A DNA stretch of 48,507 bases from an uncultured Clostridia bacterium (GTDB lineage: Bacteria; Bacillota; Clostridia; Christensenellales; Borkfalkiaceae): the NCBI GenBank assembly GCA_947572415.1, contig CANPBT010000010.1, positions 1-48,507 of the forward strand, written 5' to 3'. The position numbers were made by a program, and so were the translations under genes. Shown here one piece after another: positions 1-6,791 of this stretch. Every line of letters begins with the position of its first letter. The stretch's first letter is position 1. The notes under the pieces are model-generated. The model was not told the origin of the DNA and did no database searches. It was given only the letters and a program-made list of their open reading frames with translations.

Positions 1-62
1 TATAAAAAATTTAGTTTTTTATTCCCTATGGGAATTGCGCATTATCCGAGGGGAAGCCTTTT
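1..62. repeat. partial REP-like hairpin DNA at left edge
   Basis: Short non-coding stretch downstream of the phospholipase-like gene. It contains the palindrome TTCCCTATGGGAA (20-32) and, at 46-59, a CCGAGGGGAAGCCT block matching the GGGGAAGCCT arms of the repeat elements near 1629 and 19190. It is probably the edge of another copy of that family and may also end transcription of the minus-strand pair to its right. Confidence 0.4.
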
Positions 63-737
63 TCATTTATTCAAAAATTCTTTTCCGAAAATTTCGGCGT
101 CGATATTCTTATCGAGCACGCATTTTACCGCCGTCACGCCGAACTCAATCGTTTTATCCACGTTTTCCGAAAGCCCCGCAAAATCGTAGTCGCACTTATA
201 ATTCTGCTTTTTTGTGCGGTAAATGAACCGCGTATAAGTAAAGTATCTTTTAAGGCATCTTTCCACTCCGGAAAGCGTCACGCTCGGCTCGATACGCTTT
301 ATGCTGTCGTAAATGGGGCCGGTGCATGCAAGTAGATTTTCTTTCGGCAGAATTTGCCTGCGCATACCGTATTTTCTGCTTATGAACAGCCCCAAATCGC
401 TCTCGAAGCGGGTGTGCGCAAGCGGGTTGCGCTTTGTTTTTTCGTAAGCGTATACCTCGGGGTGGAGCATACTGTCCAGCGCGTAGTGGGTCGCAAACCC
501 CGCGGCATAGGAAATATTGCCGAGTATAAGCCTTTCAAAAAGGCTTACGGCGCTTTTTTTGTGCATAGTCCGCCCTATGTTCGCGCCGGTCGGCGTCATT
601 GCGTACGCAAAGAAAACGTCGCCGCCCTGCGCGCCCAAAAGGTACAGCTTTTTCGAGGCGATAAGGCTTTTATGCGTCGTATCGAGTTTTTCATAGATAA
701 TTTCGGCTGCAACGCCGTGTGAAAAATAATCTGGCAC
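63..737 (-). CDS. zinc-dependent phospholipase C family protein
   Basis: A 224-residue protein of the zinc-dependent phospholipase C / S1-P1-like fold. The N-terminal His of the HGVAAEII segment (about residue 7), the Gly-Asp pair of GAQGGDVFFAY (about 35-45) and the HYALDSMLHP helix (about 83-92) are in the order seen in the many uncharacterised clostridial members of this group. These residues are expected to hold the metal cluster. No signal peptide or membrane segment is visible, so it is probably cytoplasmic and its substrate is unknown. It starts at GTG, one base after the TAA of the upstream DNA glycosylase gene, with no clear ribosome site, so translational coupling is likely. The family call is reasonably firm, the activity is not. 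Confidence 0.7.
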   Translation of the reverse strand: MPDYFSHGVAAEIIYEKLDTTHKSLIASKKLYLLGAQGGDVFFAYAMTPTGANIGRTMHKKSAVSLFERLILGNISYAAGFATHYALDSMLHPEVYAYEKTKRNPLAHTRFESDLGLFISRKYGMRRQILPKENLLACTGPIYDSIKRIEPSVTLSGVERCLKRYFTYTRFIYRTKKQNYKCDYDFAGLSENVDKTIEFGVTAVKCVLDKNIDAEIFGKEFLNK

Positions 738-738
738 G

Positions 739-1560
739 TTATAAGTTTAACCGTTTTCCGTAAAAAAGATACTGCTGAATATAACCCGAATATTCGCCGA
801 ATTCGTTTACGAAATATTCGGTTATCTTATTTCTGTCTTTTAGCGTGCCGCGGAAATCTTCGGCGTAAACTTTTTCAAGCCAGGTATCCACGGGGAAGCT
901 GTCGGTTTTTCCGAACCCGAAAAGGGCTATGCAGTCGGCGACCTTTCCGCCCACGCCCTTGTATTTCAAAAGCTGTTTTTTAAGCTGCGCCGCGGGAAGA
1001 TTTTCAAGGCTTTGCAAAAGCTCTGCCGTAACCAGCTTCGACGTTTCGTAAAGGTACGTGTCCCTGTATCCCGCGCCCGCGCCGCGAAAAAACTCCACGG
1101 GCGCCGCCGCAAGCGCGGCGGAGGTGGGGAAGGAGTAATATTCCCCGTACGGCGAGCAAATCCGTTCGCCGAGCCCCGTGCATATTCGCTCGATAATACC
1201 TTTAATCCGCGGGATATTGTTGTTTTGAGAAATTATAAAGGAATAGAACATTTCCTCGCGGTTCTGGTTGAGTATTTTAAGCCCGCTGCAAAGCTCCGCG
1301 CTCTTCGAAAGCAGCGGTATGCCGTAGCTTTTCGCTTTTTCGATAATGGGCGAGTAGTCGCGGTCGAGGTCGAAGTATCTGTAAAAATAATCCGCGTCGT
1401 CGCTTTCGACAACCGTCTTTATTCCGTCGGAGTAAACGTAGCAAATCTTGTCCGCGGAAAGAGAAAGATATCCGTCCTTATAAGGGCGGAAGCGGAAAAC
1501 CTGCCCGCAGTCGAGCGTGTGCGTCGGGTTGAAATATTTTGCGTCGTAATCGAATTTCAT
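739..1560 (-). CDS. ogg: 8-oxoguanine DNA glycosylase / AP lyase (OGG1-type)
   Basis: A 273-residue helix-hairpin-helix glycosylase expected to excise 8-oxoguanine and nick the abasic site. The N-terminal TATA-box-like domain begins with the family's LDCGQVFRF segment (17-25). The HhH motif KGVGGKVADCIALF (about 200-213) carries the Lys that corresponds to the Schiff-base lysine of OGG1, and PVDTW (about 222-226) supplies the catalytic Asp. The asparagine-rich SQNNNIPRIKGIIERI segment is also typical. The start is ATG with AGGAA 8 nt upstream, behind a near-consensus promoter. It is the first gene of a two-gene operon with the phospholipase-like gene. Confidence 0.88.
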   Translation of the reverse strand: MKFDYDAKYFNPTHTLDCGQVFRFRPYKDGYLSLSADKICYVYSDGIKTVVESDDADYFYRYFDLDRDYSPIIEKAKSYGIPLLSKSAELCSGLKILNQNREEMFYSFIISQNNNIPRIKGIIERICTGLGERICSPYGEYYSFPTSAALAAAPVEFFRGAGAGYRDTYLYETSKLVTAELLQSLENLPAAQLKKQLLKYKGVGGKVADCIALFGFGKTDSFPVDTWLEKVYAEDFRGTLKDRNKITEYFVNEFGEYSGYIQQYLFYGKRLNL

Positions 1561-1588
1561 TGTCGTTTTTCCTGCGTAAGTTTAATTA

Positions 1589-1617
1589 ATTTTATCACCG
1601 CGCGGTTATTTTGTCAA
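1589..1617 (-). promoter_or_regulatory. promoter of ogg
   Basis: On the minus strand TTGACA (1617-1612) and TAAAAT (1594-1589) are separated by exactly 17 bp. The start codon of ogg follows about 28 nt later with AGGAA between. It matches the vegetative sigma consensus closely. Confidence 0.75.
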
Positions 1618-1624
1618 TATTAAA

Positions 1625-1715
1625 ATACGGCTTCCCCGAAGGGAAGCCTGCAATAATGTCGGCCTTCCCCTTTGGGGAAGGTGTCTGCGCCGTGCGGGCG
1701 CAGACGGATGAGGTG
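1625..1715. repeat. REP-like palindromic repeat, single copy
   Basis: Three consecutive hairpins: GGCTTCCC/GGGAAGCC (1629-1648), CCTTCCCC/GGGGAAGG with a TTT loop (1663-1681) and GTCTGCGC/GCGCAGAC (1683-1705), then a GGATGAGGTG tail. The last base is two nucleotides from the cvpA stop codon. The same order of CCTTCCCC hairpin, second hairpin and ATGAGG tail recurs at 19082-19210, so this is a dispersed element and not just a terminator. It may still serve as one for the minus-strand operon. Confidence 0.75.
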
Positions 1716-1717
1716 TT

Positions 1718-2275
1718 TTATTTCAAGTTGTTTATTACGTTTTCCAGCACGTCGTTTTCGAAAAGCTTGTCGAGCCTGAACGCACTGCCCGAAAGCAGGT
1801 TTGCGAAATTATCCGCAGTGTTTCCGCCGATAAGCGCAATGATATGAAACGTCGTGAGGGTAAGTATTATAAGCGCGGCGGCGAAGAGCACCACGCCGAA
1901 CGCTTTGTTTAAAACCTTCATTACGGTATTGTCGGCTTCCGAAATATTTTTTATTATCAGCACTATGATAATCCTTATTATCGAAACGACGGTAAACAGA
2001 GCTATGTAGTATACGACGAGGTCGATCCTGATATCGATAAGAAAGTCGCAAAATCCGTTTTTGTCGGACATAGCAGCAATCATTTTATCCAGAAGCTGCT
2101 GCACGAACTCGAATTTGTAGATGAGCCCGCCGAAGAAATAGCATATTAATACGGATATTATAAACCCGAATATGCCCGACGTGAAAAATTTCAGCCCTCT
2201 GCCGAACCCCGCTATCAAACCGAGCAGCAGGAAGAGGGCGACAAGCCCTAAGGCAACCCAATCGGCTATAATCAT
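1718..2275 (-). CDS. CvpA family membrane protein
   Basis: A 185-residue protein with about four hydrophobic segments: residues 1-20, 28-50, about 80-105 and 115-140. The layout DWVALGLVALFLLLGLIAGFGRGL is typical of the CvpA / colicin V production family, where a Gly-rich first helix pair is followed by two more helices and a cytosolic tail. I start at the ATG at 2275 because AAAGGAG lies 8 nt upstream and the family begins at this point. A longer frame to 2335 would add a non-homologous leader overlapping the DUF4097 gene. It is last in the padR operon, whose other products also act at the membrane. Role unknown. Confidence 0.75.
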   Translation of the reverse strand: MIIADWVALGLVALFLLLGLIAGFGRGLKFFTSGIFGFIISVLICYFFGGLIYKFEFVQQLLDKMIAAMSDKNGFCDFLIDIRIDLVVYYIALFTVVSIIRIIIVLIIKNISEADNTVMKVLNKAFGVVLFAAALIILTLTTFHIIALIGGNTADNFANLLSGSAFRLDKLFENDVLENVINNLK

Positions 2276-2291
2276 ATTGTTTTCTCCTTTA

Positions 2292-3017
2292 TTATGCGCC
2301 GAAGTTAATCTTTGCGGTACCTGCCGAAATATCAATATCGATACGTTTGTCGGTTTCGCCCGGTTGCGAGCTTACGTTGCAGCTTCCCGCGCTAACTTTG
2401 GTGTAAATGGCGTATTCGTTCTGCTCGCCCGACATAGAAAGCTTTACCGTCCCTGCGGACATATCTATTTTGGTCTTTGCGCAGGTGAGCCTGTTTACGA
2501 GCATAGTGCCCGCGCTCATATCGCAGACGAAGGTATCGCAGGAAATGCTGTTTGCGTTGAAGGTGCCGGCGTTGATATCGATATTGACGTTCGTATAAGT
2601 TCCGTCGGCAAGCTCTATAGTGCCTGCGTTCATTTTGAAAGAAACGTCGATTATCGCGCCTTTCGGAAGCTTTATTACCGTATCGGGTATCCTGCGAAAA
2701 CTGAAAAAGGATTTATACCATTTCAGGTCGGAAACAAAAATAATTTTGCCGTTTTCTTCGATTACTCTCGCTTCGAGTCCGTCGGCGGTGGGGTAGTCGA
2801 TTATAACTTTATCCCCGTCGTAAAACTCCGTTTTAAGCGTGCCCGCGTCGATACCCGCCTCTAAAGATGTGCAGTCGCCCTCCGCGGTAAAGGTGTTTGC
2901 AGTGAATTTCATGTTTTCGATACTCCAGCCGTTAACGCCGAGCGTGATTAAAATTATAGCAATCCCGACGGCGATAATTACGCCGCCTATGATAAGCCCT
3001 TTTATAACTCCTTTCAT
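2292..3017 (-). CDS. DUF4097 beta-helix membrane-anchored protein
   Basis: A 241-residue protein with one N-terminal membrane anchor (residues about 6-27) and an extracytoplasmic region of repeated short beta strands. Motifs of the type (D/N)AGT or SAGT recur about every 20 residues (for example MNAGTIEL, INAGTFNA, MSAGTMLV, MSAGTVKL, ISAGTAKI), which is typical of DUF4097 putative adhesin domains (YvlB-like). The start codon directly follows the TAA of the preceding membrane protein (TAA|ATG, same frame) and AAGGAG lies about 10 nt upstream inside that gene. DUF4097 proteins frequently travel with PadR and HAAS/DUF1700 genes, exactly as here, and are thought to take part in envelope-stress sensing. 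Confidence 0.8.
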   Translation of the reverse strand: MKGVIKGLIIGGVIIAVGIAIILITLGVNGWSIENMKFTANTFTAEGDCTSLEAGIDAGTLKTEFYDGDKVIIDYPTADGLEARVIEENGKIIFVSDLKWYKSFFSFRRIPDTVIKLPKGAIIDVSFKMNAGTIELADGTYTNVNIDINAGTFNANSISCDTFVCDMSAGTMLVNRLTCAKTKIDMSAGTVKLSMSGEQNEYAIYTKVSAGSCNVSSQPGETDKRIDIDISAGTAKINFGA

Positions 3018-3497
3018 TTAAAACTTCTCCTTTCCCGCAAACGCGTTTTTAATCCAGGTAAAAACTTTTTTAAAAAGTTTCCACATTATCGAGATAAGCT
3101 TGAAGAATATCGGGCAGAGCGCAACGCCCACGCCGAATATAATAGTCCCTCTACCAAGCTCGTAAAAGCCCGAGGCAACCTGCCCCGAAACGAGCGTGCC
3201 TATCGCCGAACCCATATACGTTGCGCCCGCGCCGATGACTGCAATCGGCGCCGCGCCCAAGCCTATCGTTATGCCTATCATAGTCATAATCAGCCCGAAA
3301 AGCGGCACGGCAAACACAATGCAGAGGATAACGAAAACCCAGGTATAGTTTTCGCCCTTTGCCGCGGCAGCTGCGGGCGCGGCGGAAGGGGGAGGCGGAG
3401 CGTAGCCGTACTGCCCGTAACCGCCCTGGGGCGGCGCGTTGTAGCTGCGGCTTTCTTCGCGGCGCATACGTTCGTCGCGTCTTTTTTGCTCGTCCAT
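3018..3497 (-). CDS. membrane half of a split HAAS/DUF1700 protein
   Basis: A 159-residue protein. Residues 1-45 are an Arg/Glu-rich then Pro/Gly/Ala-rich linker. Residues 50-75, 80-100 and 115-150 form a Gly-rich hydrophobic region like the C-terminal half of DUF1700 proteins. Its ATG lies immediately after the TGA of the HAAS gene and in the same frame (TGA|ATG). The Arg/Glu-rich linker continues on both sides of the stop, so the two frames read as one interrupted protein. Only a weak GGGAAG ribosome site precedes the ATG. Either reinitiation makes two subunits or the TGA is occasionally read through. Confidence 0.6.
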   Translation of the reverse strand: MDEQKRRDERMRREESRSYNAPPQGGYGQYGYAPPPPSAAPAAAAAKGENYTWVFVILCIVFAVPLFGLIMTMIGITIGLGAAPIAVIGAGATYMGSAIGTLVSGQVASGFYELGRGTIIFGVGVALCPIFFKLISIMWKLFKKVFTWIKNAFAGKEKF

Positions 3498-3806
3498 TCA
3501 CGCCGCTTCTTCCCGTCGCATATGTTCTTCGCGCCGTCTGTCGCGGCTTTCCCGACGCATTTCCCGGCGGGTCATTTCCCTCGGTTCTTCCCCGACGGGT
3601 TCGAAGTCGTCGTTTTTATCGCAGAGTATCCTTTGCGCGGCGTCGTAGGGCGCGCCGAAATCGTCTATTATTTCCCTTTCGGAAAAACCCGCGTCGCGTC
3701 TGTCTGCGTACGCTTCGGCATAGTAGTCAAGTACGCGCCGTCTTTCGCTTTCGGTAACGCATAAAAGGTTGCTTTTCAGCTCGTCGCGCCATTCGTTATA
3801 TGTCAT
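3498..3806 (-). CDS. HAAS domain protein (DUF1700 N-terminal part)
   Basis: A 102-residue protein. Residues 1-65 match the HAAS signalling domain at the start of DUF1700 proteins: a helix with WRDELKSNL, then ERRRVLDYYAEAYADR, then a short helix ending in IIDDFGAPYDAAQRIL, the usual 'GxPxxxAxxI' turn. Residues 70-102 are a very charged Arg/Glu tail. In most genomes this domain is fused to a membrane region, which here is the next frame after an in-frame TGA. Its ATG overlaps the padR stop by 4 nt (ATGA) and GGAGG lies 5-10 nt upstream inside padR. It probably acts with PadR in a membrane-stress switch. Confidence 0.8.
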   Translation of the reverse strand: MTYNEWRDELKSNLLCVTESERRRVLDYYAEAYADRRDAGFSEREIIDDFGAPYDAAQRILCDKNDDFEPVGEEPREMTRREMRRESRDRRREEHMRREEAA

Positions 3807-4114
3807 AACTTCCCTCCGTAAATCTTTTTATAGATTGTGTTGATTTCAAGTAAATCGTTTCTGCCCGATACCAGCTTTTTCATGCCCAGCGGCGTAATCT
3901 TGTAGTATCGTCGCAGCCTGCCGCTGTACTCGGCGGTGCGCGTCACAAGGAATCCGCCCGTTTCAAGCCTCTTTAAAATCGGGTATAGCGTGCTTTCGGA
4001 TATTTCTATTATACCCTGTAAATCGCTTATTATTTTATAGCCGTAGCTTTCGCTTTTGCTTATGGCGTGTAGCACGCATACTTCGAGCACGCCCTTTTTC
4101 AGTTGAATATCCAT
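3803..4114 (-). CDS. PadR family transcriptional regulator
   Basis: A 103-residue winged-helix repressor. The compact N-terminal PadR domain is complete: LKKGVLEVCVLHAI (helix 1), SYGYKIISDL (helix 2), SESTLYPILKRLETGGFL (recognition helix and start of the wing), then GRLRRYYKITPLG (wing). The C-terminal dimerisation part is short, as in the PadR-s2 subfamily that accompanies HAAS proteins. It heads a five-gene operon and lies just downstream of a near-perfect promoter containing an inverted repeat, so autorepression is likely. The effector is unknown. Confidence 0.9.
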   Translation of the reverse strand: MDIQLKKGVLEVCVLHAISKSESYGYKIISDLQGIIEISESTLYPILKRLETGGFLVTRTAEYSGRLRRYYKITPLGMKKLVSGRNDLLEINTIYKKIYGGKL

Positions 4115-4135
4115 AGAAATACCCCGTTACGTATA

Positions 4136-4166
4136 ATACTATACAATGCGTAGTATGCTTTGTCAA
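4136..4166 (-). promoter_or_regulatory. padR promoter with palindromic operator
   Basis: On the minus strand TTGACA (4166-4161), 17 bp and TATAGT (4143-4138) form a strong promoter. The inverted repeat ATACTA-N9-TAGTAT (4136-4156) covers the -10 box and the downstream half of the spacer, the position expected for a PadR operator. The -35 is embedded in AAACGCTTGACA, a context shared with the arsR and DUF6809 promoters. Confidence 0.75.
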
Positions 4167-4241
4167 GCGTTTAAAAGCAATTTTAAAAAAATTTTTTACA
4201 GCGGAAACGCTTGCGGTACGACAAGCGTTTAAAAGCAATTT
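4164..4241. repeat. direct repeat and palindrome upstream of the ger operon
   Basis: The 20-mer CAAGCGTTTAAAAGCAATTT occurs at 4164 and again at 4222, 58 bp apart. The second copy is also the right arm of the hairpin AAACGCTTG-CGGTACGA-CAAGCGTTT (4205-4230). This hairpin is the reverse complement, with two substitutions, of the AAATGCTTG hairpins at 19243 and 19308. The stretch separates the divergent padR and gerKA operons. I see no convincing sigma-A promoter for gerKA in it. Confidence 0.7.
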
Positions 4242-4281
4242 CTAATACTTTTTTTCTTTGTAAATAAATTCAGGTAAAAAT

Positions 4282-5724
4282 ATGGATACTATGTTTATGG
4301 TTACACTTGAAAAAAATATAAAAAGCGTAAAGGACGTTTTGACCTCGCAGGATATAATAGTTTTCGAATTTAATTCGCAGGAGGGCAAAAAGTTTGCCGC
4401 CGTTTACGCCGACGGACTCGCCGACAAACAGCTTTTGGGCGAACTCGTCGTAAAACCGCTTAAAACCGCTCGGGAAAACTGTTCTCTCGAAGAGGCGAAG
4501 GGCATACTCGCTTCGCCCGAGGTAAAGGACGGCAAGAAGATTAAGGACGCCGTAAACGAAATTTCCGACGGAAACGTCGTTTTGTTTGTGGACGGGGAAA
4601 AGGACTTTTTAATCATAGGCCTTAAAAATCCTCCCGGAAGAAGTGTTGCCGAGCCTCCTACGCAGGTCACGATAAAGGGTCCGCGCGAAGGGTTTATCGA
4701 GGATATAAAGGTAAACCTCGGGCTGGTTAGAAAGAGGCTTAAAAGCGAAAATTTAAAGGTCAAAATGCTCAAATCCGGAAAGCGGTCGGAGACGGCGGTC
4801 GCGCTTATTTACCTCGACGGGGTTTGCCCTGAGGGCTTGCCCGAACGTATTGAAAAGCAGCTTGCCGCTAACGAAATCGACATAGTGCCCGATTCCTCTT
4901 ATATATCGCAGTTCATTTCCAAAAAGCCGCGCTCGGTATTCAAGCGCAACGGCACTGCGGAAAAGCCCGATATTTTCTGCGCGAAGCTGTGCGAGGGCAG
5001 AGTGGGGCTGATAGTCGACGGCTCGCCCATAGCGGTTACAGTGCCTTATATGATTGTCGAGGATATTCAGGCGGGCGAGGACTATTACACTATGTCATAC
5101 CGCTCGACTATAATCCGCATTATGCGCGTTGCCGCGCTGTTTATCGGTTTGTTGCTGCCCGCGCTCTATGTGGCGGCGCAGCTTTTCAAAATCCAGATAA
5201 TCCCTTTTCAGCTTCTTTTGAAAATTTCAAGCTCGGTTTCGGGGCTTCCGCTATCGCCCAGCGTTGAAATGTTTTTGACGCTTTTAGTGCTCGAAATCTT
5301 AAACGAAGCTTCCATACGAATGCCCAAATACGTCGGTTTGGCGCTTTCGGTAGTGGGCGCGCTCGTGCTTGGCGATACGGCGGTAAAGGCTGGCGTAATA
5401 TCCACGCCGGCGATAATCATAATCGCGTTTTCGGCGATATGCCTTTACACCACGCCCGACCTTGTCGAAACGACGACTACTTTAAGGTGGATTTTTCTTA
5501 TCATCGCGGGCAGTATAGGCACGTTCGGTATACCGCTTTTCGTCGCGTATCTTATATGTTACCTCGTAACAGAGCAGTCGTACGGAGTGCCGCTTCTCGC
5601 GCCGTTCGCGCCGCTTGTCAAAAACGATTTGTACGACAGTATGGTAAAGGCAAATATGTATTCGCTTGAAGCCCGACCCCAAGCTTTCGGTTTAAAGAAT
5701 AAAGTGAGGTTGAAGAATAAATGA
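4282..5724 (+). CDS. gerKA: spore germination receptor subunit A (GerA family)
   Basis: A 480-residue A subunit of a GerA-type germinant receptor in the spore inner membrane. Residues about 1-260 form the soluble region, with the conserved GRVGLIVDGSPIAVTVP segment near 235-250 and the EDYYTMSYRSTIIRIMR signature just before the first membrane helix. Four to five membrane helices follow between about 275 and 450, with the family motif EILNEASIRMP. The N-terminal part is shorter than in Bacillus GerAA but complete in layout. The ATG at 4282 has a weak ribosome site (CAGG), and ATGs nine and fifteen bases further in are alternatives. It overlaps gerKB by 4 nt. Expression in the forespore is expected from the family. 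Confidence 0.92.
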   Translation: MDTMFMVTLEKNIKSVKDVLTSQDIIVFEFNSQEGKKFAAVYADGLADKQLLGELVVKPLKTARENCSLEEAKGILASPEVKDGKKIKDAVNEISDGNVVLFVDGEKDFLIIGLKNPPGRSVAEPPTQVTIKGPREGFIEDIKVNLGLVRKRLKSENLKVKMLKSGKRSETAVALIYLDGVCPEGLPERIEKQLAANEIDIVPDSSYISQFISKKPRSVFKRNGTAEKPDIFCAKLCEGRVGLIVDGSPIAVTVPYMIVEDIQAGEDYYTMSYRSTIIRIMRVAALFIGLLLPALYVAAQLFKIQIIPFQLLLKISSSVSGLPLSPSVEMFLTLLVLEILNEASIRMPKYVGLALSVVGALVLGDTAVKAGVISTPAIIIIAFSAICLYTTPDLVETTTTLRWIFLIIAGSIGTFGIPLFVAYLICYLVTEQSYGVPLLAPFAPLVKNDLYDSMVKANMYSLEARPQAFGLKNKVRLKNK

Positions 5725-6791
5725 GTAAGGAAATAAGCGTAAGGCAGATTTGCTTTATAATGCTCGTATATACGGCGGTTTCCAAATTTATATTTTACCC
5801 GTGCGAACTCAGCTTCGGCAGCGGCAGGGATCTTCTGTTTGCCGCCGCGACCGATTTTCTTATACAGGGCATAATAATCTGGGCGGTAAGCTATCTTTGT
5901 TCGCGCACGGATAAAACCTTTTTCGAGTTGATAGAGGGTACGCTCGGCAATATTACCGCGAGGATAATATACGGGTTTTTCGCGCTGTTTTTCATCTTAT
6001 GCACAGTTGTGCCGCTGTTCGAGCAAAAGCTGTACGTGCAGGATATTTTTTACGACACAGTGCCCTCGTTGACGGTGTTTTTGCCTTTTTTCATATTCTC
6101 GATATACGCCGCCTCGAAAAACTTTCGCAACATAGGCAGAAGCGCGGATATCTGTATGCCGCTCTTTTTTGTTTCGATGCTGCTCATATTTTCAATGTCG
6201 CTTTTCGAAGTGGAGTGGGACGCGTTTTTGCCGATATTGAAAACGCCTTTGAAAAGCGTTTTCGGCGGCTCGCTTACCACGGCTTTCAGATTTTTCGAGC
6301 CGTGCTGGCTTTTGATGTTTATGGGTCACTTCAAATATAAAGAGGGCGATGCGGCGAAAATCACGCTGTCGTATGCCGGCGGCGCGGCTTTCGTGCTTAC
6401 GGTGCTTCTTATATTCCACGGTGTGTACGGCGGGGCAGCCGCAACAAGACAGTTCGCCATTTCGAAAATTTCTCTCTTTTTCCCCGCAATCGACGTAATA
6501 GGCAGGATTGATTTAATTTCCCTGTACGTGCTCGAAGTGGTTATGATTTTCGCACTCGTCATAAACATTCAGCTTGCCGTGCATTGCCTTGTTAAGTGTA
6601 CGGGCTATGACAACAGACCGGTTTTCTCGCTGATTGTCAACGGCTTGCTTATCCTTGTCATAGTGCTTTTCAACAACAATTTAAGCACTATCCATAAGAT
6701 GTGGTCAAACTGGTTCTGGATAGCGACGCTTGTCTTTGCGAATATTATTCCTCTTGCGGCGTGGGGACTGAGAAGGAGGACGGAGCAATGA
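5721..6791 (+). CDS. gerKB: spore germination permease subunit B (GerB family)
   Basis: A 356-residue, ten-helix membrane protein of the APC-type spore-germination permease family, which contributes the germinant-binding subunit. The opening ISVRQICFIMLVYTAVSKFIF and the periodic hydrophobic segments through to residue 350 match GerKB/GerAB proteins, and its length is typical. It overlaps gerKA by ATGA and ends in ATGA with gerKC, so the three subunits are translationally coupled. No D subunit gene follows. Confidence 0.9.
   Translation: MSKEISVRQICFIMLVYTAVSKFIFYPCELSFGSGRDLLFAAATDFLIQGIIIWAVSYLCSRTDKTFFELIEGTLGNITARIIYGFFALFFILCTVVPLFEQKLYVQDIFYDTVPSLTVFLPFFIFSIYAASKNFRNIGRSADICMPLFFVSMLLIFSMSLFEVEWDAFLPILKTPLKSVFGGSLTTAFRFFEPCWLLMFMGHFKYKEGDAAKITLSYAGGAAFVLTVLLIFHGVYGGAAATRQFAISKISLFFPAIDVIGRIDLISLYVLEVVMIFALVINIQLAVHCLVKCTGYDNRPVFSLIVNGLLILVIVLFNNNLSTIHKMWSNWFWIATLVFANIIPLAAWGLRRRTEQ

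Noticed and set aside
1718..2335. Longer start for the CvpA protein at 2335
   Set aside because: The extra residues overlap the DUF4097 gene, and a good ribosome site stands before the ATG at 2275.
3498..3500. Selenocysteine or reassigned UGA at the HAAS split
   Set aside because: UGA is used as a normal stop by many genes in the window (for example gerKB, feoB, trmB). No selenocysteine-insertion hairpin is apparent, and the ATG directly after the stop gives a simpler explanation.
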